Shown here piece by piece: positions 1 through 12,356 of a DNA stretch of 64,000 nucleotides. Below the pieces are notes generated by a model that had not been told where the DNA came from, did no database searches, and saw nothing but the letters and a program-made list of their open reading frames with translations. The position numbers and the translations under genes were made by a program. This stretch comes from Rhineura floridana (taxonomy: Eukaryota; Chordata; Lepidosauria; Squamata; Rhineuridae). The stretch covers positions 65,944,986 to 66,008,985 of the forward strand of contig NC_084487.1 of NCBI RefSeq assembly GCF_030035675.1, in the 5' to 3' direction. Each line of letters starts with the position of its first letter. Position 1 is the first letter of the stretch.

Positions 1-538
1 TCTAGCCCGGAAACATATTGGCAACCAGTGCAAGCTGGCCAGAACAGGTGTTATATGCTCGGACCGCTTGGTCCTTGTCAGCAATCTGGCCGCCGCATTT
101 TGCACTAGTTGTAGCTTCCGAACTGTCTTCAAAGGTAGCCCTACGTAAAGCGCATTACAGTAATCCAAACGTGAGGTTACCAGAGCATGTACCACTGATG
201 TAAGGTCCTCTTTACTCAAATAGGGACGTAGCTGGGCTACCAACCGAAGTTGGTAAAACGCATTCCTAACCACCGAGGCTACTTGAGCCTCAAGTGAGAG
301 GGAAGAGTCTAAAAAGACTCGCAGACTACGAACCCGGTCCTTTAGGGGGAGTGTAACCCCGTCCAGGACAGGGTATATATCCACCATCCGATCAGAGAAC
401 CCGTCCACCAACAGCATCTCAGTCTTGTCTGGATTGAGCTTCAGTTTGTTAACTCTCATCCAGTCCATTGTCGAGGCCAGGCAACGGTTCAGCAAATCGA
501 CAGCCTCACCTGAAGAAGATGAAAAGGAGAAGTAGAGC
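1..538 (-). mobile_element. L2-clade LINE fragment (reverse transcriptase C-terminal part)
   Basis: Read on the minus strand, this stretch encodes the region after the RT palm: a DWMR..KLKLNPDKTE motif, then PVLDGVTLPLK, SLSLEAQVASV, VHALVTSRLDYCNALYVGLP and LQLVQNAAARLLT. The same block recurs in the L2 copies at 16.5, 23, 37 and 55 kb. The element is cut by the window start and ends near 538, so neither terminus is visible. Small indels break the frame. It lies in the last intron of PPP1R12A. Confidence 0.85.
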
Positions 539-886
539 ATGAAAACTAAGGGAACCCAGTACTGCTCTCACATATTAGGTGTAATAGGTTTCTTTGATTT
601 ATGTCAGTTAAGCAAAACAACCATGTTCTGAACCATCTGAAGATTCAAAACGGGTTTTCAAAGGCACCTTCATACTATGTACAATACAGTAATCTTATCA
701 CAATGTTCCCAGGGCATGCATGGCAGTGCCAGGTCCTTGTTCACTATGAATATTACTTGGGTCTAGGAGTGTGCTTAAGCTGTAGATCTGATCTTTTAGG
801 GGAGAGTGTGAAGCTGTTTTCAAATTTGATCGTTTTGTATTAAAGTAGCAGGAAATACCCAGTTGTACAGAATCATAATTGTTATT

Positions 887-1150
887 CACTAATAGGCAAA
901 AAACCTTGTAGTTCAAGAACATACCTATAGCCCACAGATATTTCTATCAAAATTTAAAAAGCAGGGAAATTAGGCAGCTATAGTGAATGCACCAAGGGAG
1001 CAGGAGACCTGACCTCCTCTCTGAGATATTGAACTGCCCTACAACTTTGTAATAATGCAAACACAATTCAGGTTAGTCTTTCACAGTCCAATCCACTTCC
1101 TGTGTAGCTTGGAAAAATTTGGTAACATGCCTCTGAGCATATGGTGAACT
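887..1150 (+). repeat. Unclassified dispersed repeat, copy 1 (partner at 60.2 kb)
   Basis: About 260 bp that recurs in the same orientation at 60209-60479 with clearly recognisable but imperfect identity. Shared words include AATAGGCAAAAAACC, AGCAGGAGACCTGACCTCC and CCACTTCCTGTGTAGCTTGG. No tRNA head, poly(A) tail, RT homology or obvious terminal repeat is visible, so the family is not assigned. Confidence 0.6.
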
Positions 1151-1507
1151 TCCTGCACCCCTTCCTCTCATTACTCCATGTGAGTCGCTTACTGCGTATT
1201 TTGAGTGGAACTGGCTAAATCAGTTTAGGATTGTTTTATATTTCAGTCCTCAGTTATGAATATTGATATGTGTTTGATACGAAAGATCAGGTTGATACTG
1301 CAGATGGGCCTTGAGTTTAAATGGATAGTTATATATTCATGTCATCAGCTTGCTTAGTGACTTTTTAAATATTAAGTGGCTTATAAATGGTATTATATAA
1401 AGTGCCATTTCCAGGAAAAGAAGGCTGTTTATCTTTGAAGAGGCTTTGTATTTAGCACTGTTATTTGTCAAGCATTACATACTTAATACTTTTTTCCCCT
1501 CTCATAG

Positions 1508-1594
1508 ATGCTACCAGACTTGAAGGCAGATAACCAGAGGCTAAAAGATGAAAATGGGGCCTTGATCAGAGTTATCAGCAAGCTTTCCAAATAA
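1508..1594 (+). CDS. PPP1R12A: PPP1R12A (MYPT1) terminal coding exon
   Basis: The exon encodes 28 residues, beginning MLPDLKADNQRLKDENG and ending ALIRVISKLSK, then TAA. This matches the extreme C-terminus of myosin phosphatase targeting subunit 1 as I remember it. The acceptor is visible: a T/C-rich tract ending in CTCATAG just before 1508; the phase is 0. In the family this end is part of the C-terminal leucine-zipper coiled coil that binds cGMP-dependent protein kinase and lets nitric oxide/cGMP relax smooth muscle by activating PP1-delta on myosin light chain. Leu/Ile spacing (LPDL, RL, ALI, VI, L) fits a coiled coil. All other exons lie upstream of the window. The leucine-zipper-positive terminus is encoded here; a zipper-minus splice form would need an alternative upstream exon that cannot be seen. 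Confidence 0.95.
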   Translation: MLPDLKADNQRLKDENGALIRVISKLSK

Positions 1595-2368
1595 AATTGT
1601 TTACTCCAGCTGCAAATCATGGGATTGCACATAATTAGTAACTCCAGTGGACCATAGCATGGAAATCACTGGAAGCCTGGGAAGATTTCTTGGAGACTGT
1701 CATTTTCAGATATTCTGCCAAATGCCCTCTTACTTGGGTGTGCATTTTTTAAACCAAGATCATTGTTTCATGTGTTAAAGCAGCTGCTGAGAAGACATAA
1801 TGACTGAGAAATCTTGTTTACAGCTACCGTATATAAGGAAAGTGTTCAAGGCCAGATAAGCCTCAGATATTTAACCAGTAAGCCTTAGTTGTACATAAAC
1901 ACATGCATCAAAAAAAGCTTTCTGCTATCACCGTTACTTTATTATGTTGTGTCACCGTTCCTGTTTTTTTCTATCCAGCAATTTTTTTCTTTTACATCTA
2001 GGTTTGGATTTGTGCGTGTTTTCTTCTAATTATTCATGTATCAGATTTTTTCTTGTACAGTATTTTCACAGCTTTATATTTACACACCCCTTCAAAATGC
2101 AATGTGTAGCTAACTAAGCCTGTATTGTCCAGCCAGCCACCCCAAAACAGAGGTTTTGTGGAACCTTTGCTTTCACTGTTGTGCAATATGCATTGATTTC
2201 CTATAAAAGATGCTTTAAAAATCAGTTAAAAGTAGATGGATTGATTATTTTAAAACTCCTGTCTTCTGCCTTTATTGGTCATTTTTTAAAAGAAAAGAAA
2301 AAGGTTTGTAGTGCAAGATGTTAGATTCTGTAACCTTCACATTCATTTTAGCAGGTACTAAGTGATGC

Positions 2369-2376
2369 TGTATATA
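2369..2376 (+). promoter_or_regulatory. Possible Pumilio response element in the PPP1R12A 3'UTR
   Basis: The octamer TGTATATA matches the PUM1/PUM2 consensus UGUANAUA and lies on the sense strand of the 3'UTR. A single octamer in AT-rich DNA can arise by chance. Confidence 0.25.
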
Positions 2377-3601
2377 TTAATGTATATTGTTTGGATTTTT
2401 CAGACCACCGCTTGACAAGCTTGAATATATTCCCCTATTGCAAATGTGTGTTAAAAGAAAATGGGCTGCTCCAAAATAGCGTTTAACAAAGTCCATTTGG
2501 TTTAAATTTAGAAATTATACTTTGTATGGAATTGTTCTTTACAAAAAAGTTTAAACTAAAAAAGAATACTTCTGTCCCTTTCCATTTTTCATTTGAGTAG
2601 TGTTCACCCCTAAAACTTGTATAACTACTTCACTACATTTCACATATCTGTATTTGAGTGCCGTATGAAACTTGTGCTAGCCAAAGTAATCTTTGTCATT
2701 TGAAAGCCCTAACCTATTACTCATTCACATGCACTGCTATTGCCATGTGAAGAGGCATCTAAGTTGATACCACCGTCACGTCAGACCATTTTATACATTT
2801 CAGTGGCCTTTTAAAAAGTACTCCAGTGAAGATAGCTTTTGTTAGAAAACAAACAGCTTTTATATTTTCACTAAAACCTACTAAGACCATCTTCTGGCCT
2901 ACAGACTATTGCCTAAAAACCACTGAACAGTTTAGCTATTAAAATAAATTGTACATTGTAAAGCTTGTAGTAGCTATTGTATTATTGATTACATTGTATA
3001 CTATATTAAATGTGAATTTGTACCCCTTCATTTTAAAAGGTCATTGTGTTCTACTGCCTACTTCTTGGGGATGGGACTTGCTTCCTTCTAGGGAGGGGGA
3101 AGAAGAACTATGTGGAGTAAGGAGGATGTGAGTCTCCTCTTTGGGGTTGGGTGGGGGAAAGGGAGTTTTTTTGAAGATGTAAGGTTTTGCTCTTACTACC
3201 AAGCTCAGGATTCTTGATTTTAAAGGTACAAAGATAGTTTTGGATATCTTGTTACAGTAGGTCTGTCTGAGTCATAAGTTTGAAGATGGACATATTTCAT
3301 GGTCTTAAGCTAATACAAACCAAGGAGAGAAATTATCCATCTGAGTGGCTACAACACACTGAGTAGTGTTGTTGAATGATTAGGCATACTGTGGATTATA
3401 TTTGGTCAGGTTCTGGATGCCTGTGAATGATTAAATGTGTATTAATATTTTAGTGTTTTATATATAGGTTATTTATTCTTTAAAAACTGAACAGCTACTG
3501 TGTTTCATTGATTTTATTGGTAGTATTGAGCAGACTTTGCATCTGCATGAAACTACTTGCAAAACCCACTATTTTGCAAAAAATGTATTTTGACATATAC
3601 A

Positions 3602-3616
3602 AATAAAATGAATAAA
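3602..3616 (+). terminator. PPP1R12A: Tandem poly(A) signals of PPP1R12A
   Basis: Two AATAAA hexamers sit 9 bp apart, followed by a TGTGTGAAG and T-rich stretch suitable as a downstream GU-rich element. This is the most plausible 3' end of the distal PPP1R12A transcript. Confidence 0.6.
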
Positions 3617-3625
3617 ACTATTTTA

Positions 3626-6600
3626 AATGTGTGAAGTTTACTGAGAAGACATTTTTAATGTGTGAGTTTGGTATTTAAATTCTTTGTGGGCATGTTTCAT
3701 TGCTTCACTTGGATGCAAAGTACTTTTCAGAGACTGTAATCAAAATGTTTGTTTGCACATCTGTAAATGCAACAGTAAAAATGCCATATTTATGCAATCT
3801 GTAACAAAATTGAAAAATGTTTATATATTTTACATAAACCTGTCTGCATGGAGAAACTACATGGAAACCAGTTTTTTTATGTGTTATGCCATGGTAAGAA
3901 TGTATGATCTTAGAATGTTGCTTAATTGACTAGAATATTTTGTTGCTGAACATACTAGAAGTTTGATATAAATTCCTTTAGGTACACTACCCACTTCTCC
4001 ACCTCAGCATACTTTTTGTTGTAAAATATAGATTTCATTTAGTTCTCCACTAGAAATAAACTTGTGCTGTTTGGAGGCAGGACTGTCAGATATGTTTCCC
4101 TAGTTTTATCTTAGGAATCTAATTTGTGAAATCATGTAGTCAGTTTATCCGAGGGTGGGATGCAGTTGCCTTCTTGGAGTTCAATAATAATGAATATAAA
4201 AATAGCTGGGATGTTGAACTACGTGGATCAGCTATATATTAAAATAATAATATCCAAATGGGACTGAAGCAGAATGGTGGGTTGAAGGAGGAATTGTAAT
4301 CTGTGTTAAGCTATAGCACAGGAGGGGCATCTGTATCCTAGGAACTGTTTTTGGCCCCAGCCTCATTTTATGCACCTTTAACCTTTCTTAAAGCTGCCCC
4401 ATTCTCCAGTCCTATCTAAGCTTCCTTACTCATTTTTCCTGGATTTTAAATATTTGTGTCCCTATTTTCTGTGTTTCAAAACAATTTGAAGGGGCAGTAT
4501 GTTATTTGATAAAAAAAAAATTCCTGGTTGTATGACCTGGGGAAAAGATTTTTTTTCCTTTGAGGGTAAAGGGCCAGAGGACATATTGAAGGAAATGAGA
4601 ATTAAAAGGTTAATATTTATTATCATTATCAATAAATAGAAAGGGGTAGGAGAGGAAAGCAATTATATGAGGAAGAAGTGAATGTAAAAGCACCAGGAAG
4701 GAGGGATGAATGAAACTGGTTAGGGTGGTGTGGTTTTTTGGGCGAATGGGAGAGGAAATTGCAGGAGATGGGTAAAATTATTTTAAGAGACATGTGGAGG
4801 TGGGAACAGAAAAGTATGAAAGAAAAAGCCTCCTCTGCTTAGAACCCCGATCATCAGATTCTGCTTAAAGTGGGAAGGCTGTGACAATATCTCCCGAGCA
4901 AATGCATGTGGTTAGCTGATGAAAGCTGAGGTGTAAAACCATTTTTGAGACTGGCGGGCCTCTGTAATCTTCCACTGTCACAACTGGGCCTTGGGGGTCG
5001 AATGTTTGAGAACCCTGGTGTACATAAAACCCAATGGGACTTACTTCTGAGGAGACTTGCATAAGATTGGCAACAATAATCGGGGGGGGGTCATGGTGAA
5101 TATTGAAACAGGGTGGCCTTGATTATAGATTAGTTAAACCAGAAGGCTTTTGTTTCTAGTTCTACCTACCATTCATGCAGCCAGAAGCAATGTGGCCCTT
5201 GCCTCTACAGAAAGAAGGTCCACCCAAGCCATAGTTTTCAAAAGCTTTTGTGAAAACAGTGTAAAGAGTTGTAAAATGTTCCTTACCTAAATATAGTTAC
5301 TGTGTTCTCCCACATCTAAAGGTAAAAATGATGTCTCTGACATTCTCAAATCTCTTTGGTGGGGGAGAGGAGGAGTGGAGAAGAAACCGTGTGATAGCCA
5401 CAAGCTGCTTTTACTTATGGATTGCATTAGTTGTGCTGAGGGTGGATTACAGTAGGGCACTTACCTTATTCTAGTAAAGAAAAGGGCGCTTTACAAGAAG
5501 TTTGGCTGTCTTCCAGCTTTGGAACAAAATTCCTCAGTGCCTACTCTCCAGGAGCATGTTTTAAACTATAGAGTTTTCATGCGTTCCTGATAACCAATTA
5601 GGGCAATGCCATACATTTCTGATGTGAGGGCAACAAGAAATTAATCCAGCTGATTCTCTACATCATGTTTATTTACCCTTTTGCATTTCAAAAGTAACAT
5701 TCTAGCCTCTTAAATATTCAAAAAGTTTATCAAACATTTTTCTTAAACATGCATCTGTGGGAACAGGCAGGGAATGTGGTCATTCCAGTAATCAACAGAC
5801 TTTCAGTGTGCAACCTTAAGCACATTTACTTGGGAGTGAGTTCCATGGAATCCAGTCAGATTTTGATCTTGCTTGTGGTCCTTTAGTCCATTTCCTGCTG
5901 CATCTTCACACTTTTGTCCCCACCCCACTTCAGCTTGCTGAACCCCAACATGACTTTCTCAGCCATATAAATTTCCACAGTTTACTTCAGTTGCAGAATG
6001 TGGCTGGTGGAGCAAAATCTGACATTTTAAGTGTAGACCACATAACCTGCTTTCACAATCTTACTGTGACCCTTAGGAAGATTGAAAATCTCAATGTGAA
6101 TCTTAGCTGCATTTTACAAATAACATCTTAACAGTTGGATTGCACATTTTTATTGTCTATTATGCACCTTCCTGCTTTCCTAAGCTGAATAACTACTCAT
6201 TTTCCTATGATTTCATGACATCCAATTTCCAAGCAACTAAACTTAAAAACTTTAAATCACATTTCTCCACACAGGAAAGAGAGGTTAGTTTTCTTATATC
6301 AACCAAAAGTGATTACAGTATTCCAGTGGAGCAGAAGTGTATAAAAAGAATCTTAAACACTGCTGTGTTATGTGGGAATGTTGTGCTGGGCAGTATGCCT
6401 ACTGATAAATGTAATGCTCAGAACATAAGGTCATAAACTTTTCTGTGGAGGGAAAGTCGGTTAATAATCATGAGTACCCAAATGATTTAAAACTAGTCTA
6501 GCAACCTTTGAGTGGTATCCAATAAACAAATGTTTATTGCTGCTAAAAGCACCACACTAGAGCTACGGAGACGGGGATGTTTTTCTCATTCCTAAGTAAA

Positions 6601-7020
6601 ACTAAAAATTTGCTGCTTTCAAAATGCTGTTTTAGCTAAGAAAAAACTCTTTAAATGACTTACTTTTCTCTTAAATGTTGCTTGTCGTTTTGTGGCTTTG
6701 GTATCCTTTAACTGTTTCTGTGAAAATATGGGTGCATACAGTATGTGTATGCTATCGGTCTTCATGAGTTTATGAAAAATAGTTTAGGACAAGATAGCAC
6801 TAGGTTAACACCAAAAGCAACATTTAGGAACGGATAATGGTAAGACACACAATATAAAGGAATGCCAAGTTTTTTCAATGGATGGGGAAAAGTTAGTTGC
6901 TACTATGCCATCTAATAAAAATAGCATATATCCAATCAGCTGTGGGTGTCTTGATATTACATTTTGTAACCTAGAGGCTACAGCCTAAGAGTTCAAAATC
7001 TGTCCCACAACTGGGTAATA
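3626..7020. other. Intergenic sequence, no gene recognised
   Basis: I see no gene-like reading frame. Only short repeat traces occur, such as a MITE-like AATGGGACTTACTTCTGAG stretch near 5033-5051 and a similar remnant near 5805-5860. Some read-through 3'UTR of PPP1R12A could extend in here. Confidence 0.5.
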
Positions 7021-7026
7021 AACTCT

Positions 7027-7625
7027 AATAAACTCCCTAGTCCTCTTGATATCACAGCTGAGAGAGTGGAGAAGTTGATGTATGTTGGAACTAAAACATT
7101 TGATTCTCTACCACAAGAAACCCAAGACCTGAAAGATGCGTTTATGAAATGCACCAGTTAAGAAACTGCCCCAGTCATTGTCTTTGCTTCCAAAATGTTT
7201 GCTAAGACGTTGCCACAGAACAAGTGAAGGCCTCTGTTGCAAGAAGAAATAGCCCAAAGATGCCACCTACAAGTCAAATGGAGACTATAACCCTGGCAGC
7301 TGTGAAACAGCAAGATTAAAACGAGGCTTTTATTGCTTTTGCAAGGGTGTTCAGTGGAGTTGTGGAAAAGGGACAAAAGCTCTTTGTTCTTGGACCAAAA
7401 TAACCTGCTGAATCATTGCTCAAGCTTCCTTTAGGGTGTTCTGCTGCTGCTAACCCACCTTCAGTGCCTCATTTAACCTGCTGCACTATAGAATGTGTCT
7501 ACTTATTGATGGGAAGAGGGTTAGAGGAACTACAAGAGGTGCCTTTGGGGAATGTGGTGGGTCTGCAACTCCTGGAGAAATTACAAAAAAACCCTGCTTT
7601 ACAGATCAGAGCATTGTTAATGTGA
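7027..7625 (+). pseudogene. EFL1: EFL1 (EFTUD1) processed pseudogene fragment
   Basis: Conceptual pieces match elongation factor-like GTPase 1, which releases eIF6 from pre-60S ribosomes. In order they are [111 protein letters not shown] and LQEVPLGNVVG. They come from a mid-protein segment and run collinearly with no introns, which fits a reverse-transcribed mRNA copy truncated at both ends. Stops (for example right after PQNK) and several frame changes show it is dead. The acidic linker after EEIAQ is much shorter than in human EFL1. No poly(A) tail or flanking duplication was recognised; similarity may continue weakly to about 7800. Family match is from memory of the human protein. Confidence 0.75.
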
Positions 7626-7929
7626 GTATCATGTGTCCAAAACTATTGGGGCTCTGTTGGGTGTATATCTTTATTGATGGTTATGTGTCTGTACTGCCTT
7701 TCAGTAGAACCACCATCGCCCTAGCAATTTACATAAAGGGAAACAACAGAAGTGGCTGCAGAAGTGAGACTGCGAGTAATATCATGGGTGGGGTGTTTCT
7801 AGGAGCAAAGCCGAAACTGTCTTAATTTCCTTTTATTTTTGCCATATTGCCAATAGGTGTAATGTGGCCTGCTAAAGAATGTAATGTTATACTTATAGTA
7901 TTGAAAAGGTTTGTGTGTTTGCTGTGACA

Positions 7930-8096
7930 TTTGTTATTGTTTTATTACTGCTGTTGTATTTTATTATGAAATTGTTTTTGTAATTGTTTGCTTTTGTTGT
8001 AAGCCACTTTGAGCACAATTTTTTTATAAGTTGCTTTGAGTTCCACTTTGGGGAAAAAGTGACTAATAAATATCATTAATAATAATAAACTACTTT
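7930..8096 (+). mobile_element. LINE 3' tail fragment (L2-like)
   Basis: T-rich 3'UTR-like sequence ends in GTAAGCCACTTTGAG, a repeated TTGCTTTGAGTTCC and a (TAA/AATAAT)n tail. The pattern 'GCC(A/G)C(T/C)TTGAG ... ATAAATA' is typical of L2-type LINE tails. Coding sequence is not present. Confidence 0.45.
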
Positions 8097-8685
8097 TTAA
8101 AAATTGCCTCTTCAATTATACATAACAACACAATGAATAGTGAAAAGCTTGCTGCAGTGACCAGTTGAGACCACAGGTAGTTGTAATCATAGTGTGCCTA
8201 ATGGTAACTAAGTGCTTTGGGTTTGGGGAATTCTATCCTATAAGGGAATCTCCTAACCATTAGCTAGGTGGCAATTTAAACTCCTCCTGCTGCAACTACT
8301 GATATATCCTGGGAAGTGAGTAGTGAAGAAATGCTTCTGTCTTATTCCACAGCTGGAAATTACAAATAATGGACTTTCTATTGGGCTAGTGCTGTCATGG
8401 ACTGAGCAGCAAGGTGGCATAGGATTTGGATTCCATCCCCTACCACACACACTTGTGAAACTTACACTGAAACTGAATTTTAATTAATGACCTTAGTTGG
8501 TAAAGAGCAGCATGTGATAAATGTTATGGACTGAGTTCTTGGCTCAAGGCTTGAACTGAATCAGGAGTTTCTGGTTTTGCCTACCTGAATTAAATGGTTT
8601 TTGTGTGTGTGTGCATTCTCTTTACCTCACAAAAGAGATTCCTCCCAGCCTGTATCTTTCCCCCTTAAGCTCCAACTACATTGGG

Positions 8686-8800
8686 TTGTATCCAGTGTTA
8701 GTCCTATTCAGAGTACACCCATTGAAATGAATAGACCCAAGTCAGTCATGTCCATAAATTTAAAAGGGTCTACCATGAGCAGGTCTAACATTGGATAGAG
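8686..8800. mobile_element. Palindromic MITE (GAGTAGGACTAAC family), copy 1
   Basis: The two halves are diverged reverse complements: ATCCAGTGTTAGTCCTATTC at the left and AGGTCTAACATTGGAT at the right, with CCCATTGAAATGAATAGACC against AAATTTAAAAGGGTCTACC between. Related copies lie at 53.1 and 57.3 kb. Confidence 0.45.
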
Positions 8801-9167
8801 TGCACTGGCTGCTGTTTCACCATATTGTGGTGTGTGTAGGAGGGCCAGGAGGCTGCTGTTGTCTCCTATGTATATGCTGTGGAAGAATTTGAAGAATCCC
8901 TGCCTTTTACCTTAACCTTATCTACATGCTTTGTATATTTATTTATTTTAAAAAATTGGCCCTTATATAGTAATGATCCAAGGTCAGACACATTTTTTAA
9001 AATACCCTCCAAATTTGGGTTTTCCCCACTTCTCCCAACCCCATAATTCCAAAATATGGACTACCAGCAACCTCTTCCTTGCCATTGCTTTGTAATTCTA
9101 ACCAAAAAAGTGCATTTTTAGATCAGTGGTTAAAATTAGTGCAATTATGAAAGGTTTGGTCTGCCAT

Positions 9168-9345
9168 CTTTGGGGAAAGATTGTAGCTCAGTGGTACAGC
9201 ATTTGCTGTACATGCAGAAGATCCCAGGTATCTCTAGATGGGAATGGGAGTTCCCTGTCTGAAACCCTGGAGAGCTGCTGTCAGTACACACACTATACTG
9301 AGCTAAATGGGCCAGTGGCTTGACTAGCTGCAAGGCAGCTTCCTA
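9168..9345 (+). mobile_element. tRNA-head SINE
   Basis: A tRNA-like A box (TAGCTCAGTGGTACAGCA) lies 5' of a B-box-like stretch, then a body with GAAACCCTGGAGAGCTGCTG, ACTGAGCTAAATGGGCCA and AAGGCAGCTTCCTAT. The same body is found inverted at 12.2, 28.0/30.1 and 31.3 kb, so this is a dispersed family. I do not assign a Repbase name. Confidence 0.65.
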
Positions 9346-9359
9346 TCTTTTAAAATGGT

Positions 9360-10108
9360 ATCCAGTTGTATCCAAATTTGCTGCTAGGAACAAGTGCAAA
9401 ACTTGGTTCCAAAATCTTAGGAGAGGTTTATCTGTCTCTGTGCATTAGGATAACATTCCAAAATGTATAGTATATGTGACATTCTGCTACTTGCATGGTA
9501 TGGAGTAACTTTTCTGCTCCAGCTTGTGAGTTACAAAAGAAAAAGATGGATGATGCTTTCCTTCTAAGTCAACAGCTGCTGTGGTTGCTGTAGGAATGTT
9601 GTGTGGTTCTGAAAATGAGCTGTTTACCATTAAATCTCTCTGGGTTAATATTAATGCTATGGAAGAGTCTGAGAAACCTGTGTTTGTGCTCTGCTATACA
9701 TCCTGCTTCTGTCTATTTTTAAAAAGTGAATGAAATCTTGGCTACTGGTGGTAGTTGGGTTTTTTTAAGTGGAAGTGCTTACTTGGCTTCAAATTGTGGT
9801 AGGGCTGTAACATTCATGTTACAGAGTTGTGTTCTTGCTGGAGCTAGCTTTAGTTCCAATAAGATGAAGAAGTTATTTAAAATTTAGACAGCAGGTGGCA
9901 CCCATGAGCTTTTCCAGGCCAGTAGTTTTGTATCCCCAGAGCAAGGACCTTTTCTAATCAAAACTTTTAATATTTGCATATCCAATATCAAAATAGTATA
10001 TGTCAGGAATAGCTTTTCATTCATGTAGCTCTTAAGATCAAAATAGTGTGTTGAAATTGATCACTAAAAGGCTATTAAGCTTTCAAAGTAGTTACAATAA
10101 AAAATAAC
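9360..10108. other. Intergenic sequence, nothing recognised
   Basis: No gene, RNA or transposon similarity was recognised in this stretch. Confidence 0.4.
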
Positions 10109-10120
10109 AAGATACTATCT

Positions 10121-10312
10121 CAGACTATACAGGAAAACTCAAAGTGGAAAAGAACAATTATTAAACAAGGGCAATTAACACAAAATTGAATTCTTTATAT
10201 GCAACCATGTGAATAATGCTCCTTTTTTCCTTTGGTTGTGTGTTACGTATTGTTTTATACTGTTCTGATATTTGTATGGCAAAGAAGAAATAAAATGTGT
10301 TTTAAAAAAATA
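10121..10312 (+). mobile_element. 5'-truncated poly(A) retroinsert (L1-like) with target-site duplication
   Basis: About 190 bp ends in GAAATAAAATGTGTTTTAAAAAAATA and is flanked by the 12-bp direct repeat AAGATACTATCT at 10109-10120 and 10313-10324. A poly(A)-type end plus a direct repeat is the mark of target-primed reverse transcription by L1 enzymes. The body is too short for a firm family call. Confidence 0.5.
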
Positions 10313-10329
10313 AAGATACTATCTAAAGA

Positions 10330-12190
10330 ACAAAACATGGAATCAACATAATGTCATGATCCCTCCACTTTATGTTCCTCCTCTGAAATTATGTTGTCAT
10401 ACTCAAAAATTACTTGGATCCTAGATATGTAATAACTAGCTGCTTTTCAGACTGTCATACTGAAGAAGGCTCTTAGCTACATAGACATCTGCCACAATAA
10501 ATCAATTACCTTGATATCTCAGAACACTTTTTGCTATTACAGAATACTATTATTGCTCCATATTCTCATGTTCACTTATCATAGGGCCTAATCCCATGTT
10601 ATGTGAACATCCACAAAACAAAAGCCTAGAAGCTGTGTTTCCCTACGGAAAAGCAGTATGAGAAGGCGGCTTGGAGCTGAAAAACAGCAGGTGGAAGTAT
10701 ATGCTTGACTTCCCCCTGCCTTTCTCCCCTTTTCCGCTTCAAATTGCCCCCAAAGCACTTTCCTCTGTCACAACATGTGTTTTGGAACTGAGGGGTAATG
10801 TAGGTAGGAAGTAGCTTGTGAGCATTTGGTAATGAGGGAGGGCAAATGAAGAATTAAGTGATCTCTCTATTCAGCTTCTCAACATTCTTCTTGAAGTTTA
10901 TTTCCCTATGAAAAGCATATATGCAACTTTTGTTGTGAATGGTTCCAGTACATCACATGTGCATTACATCACATGTGACAGGCTTTTGCCTCCTCTCCAT
11001 TCCTCCTTATCCAAGTTAATGTTTACTTGCCACCTGTTAATTCTACTGGTGCCTCTGCATTGTCATTTGTCCACTTCTGTGAACTCTTGTCCTAAGCTGG
11101 AACAGAATCTGGCAAACATTGTCATTTCTATGTTACTTAACTGGATTGCCCCCACCTCCATAATTTATCCTTGATATGGCTCCTTCATAAATATTTATGC
11201 CTTTTATACTGCTGTGGTGGCTTCACTTATTCTTGTTAACCAATCCCATGTCTATCTCAACAACTAACATTGTTTCAGCAAATACATATAAAAGCAAGGT
11301 CAAGAATGCAGTGTTACCTAACTTAAATGCTAAAGTGGAACAGAAATTACATTAAGCTAAATTAAATTGTACGTAATTGTAAAGGCATTTCAACTACCAG
11401 GGTTTATTTCAGCACAATTCTGCATCTACACTGAGCTGTTTTGGAGCCTGCACTACACCAGGAGTACAGTAAGATGCTACATTAGCAGCAGTCACTCTGT
11501 TCACTACTGAAGCTGTTTGTATTTATAATATCAGAACACTGGTCTCTAAGATATTCATCTAACTACAAGCTGATTTTAAACAATCTCTTTATATGTGCCA
11601 TTCTGATTTTCATGATTTCTTAATATCTTGTTTTAAGACACAGTTGGGCTGCAGCTCCAATTTATTTACTGTGTTTGTGTTTAAAACAGATTGCTGATAT
11701 GTTCATGTGTTGTTCACTGTGTCTGATAGAGCTAGCCTTCTCAAAGGAACCCCTGAAGGAAAGGAGATGTACCCCTATGGGTAGCAGTTCATAAAATCCA
11801 GTTTTCCAGAGTATATGAATACAATATACAGCAAATCTCATGATAATTTGGAGAATTTTAGATGCTTGTGCCAGCCATTAGGTGTAACCATGACACTTCT
11901 AGCAGAATGATTATCATTTTTCTTCCACGGTTTTAATGTAAAGGAGCAGTATACCAGCCACTGTAATGGCTGTGAGTATCTTTACTTACTGTCCTTTTCT
12001 TCTTTCTATATCCTTTATTGCTCAGATTCCAATTTCCCTAATGAAGCCACTACTTCATCCAATTTTCTTATACTTCAAAATAACATACATATATACAAGT
12101 GAAGGGACTATCTGGTCACATTCCATATCAAGGCATTTGTAGAAGCACTGAAGTCGTCTTGATGCTGTTCTTTAAATTGCCAACCTGAAG
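10330..12190. other. Intergenic sequence, nothing recognised
   Basis: No coding, RNA or transposon similarity was recognised. There is a small direct repeat of ACATCACATGTG near 10952-10978. Confidence 0.4.
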
Positions 12191-12204
12191 GTTTGCTTCC
12201 TACA

Positions 12205-12333
12205 AAATAGGAAGCTGTGTTCTATGAAGCTGGACCATTAGTCTAATGATTCAGATGGGTCTTTCCTAGCTCTATCTGAAAATGCCAGGAATTGAACATG
12301 GGGCATTTACATGCAAAACTTGTGCTCTATGAC
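12205..12333 (-). mobile_element. tRNA-head SINE, diverged
   Basis: In reverse orientation the stretch holds TAGGAAGCTGTGTTCTATG (3' end of the family), a diverged body and GCATTTACATGCAAAACTTG near the tRNA-like head. It abuts the Tc1 element, whose left end lies just beyond. Confidence 0.5.
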
Positions 12334-12356
12334 TGCAGTGAGACTTCAGTAATATA

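Larger units (their letters stand above)
1595..3625 (+). other. PPP1R12A: PPP1R12A 3' untranslated region
   Basis: About 2 kb of AT-rich, repeat-free sequence follows the PPP1R12A stop codon and ends just past a pair of AATAAA hexamers at 3602-3616. The absence of transposons here, in contrast to the repeat-dense flanks, fits a conserved 3'UTR. Another AATAAA-like site at about 2942 could give a shorter form. The exact cleavage site is inferred. Confidence 0.7.

Noticed and set aside
4462-4662. Small hydrophobic open frame
   Set aside because: AT-rich chance frame with no homology seen.
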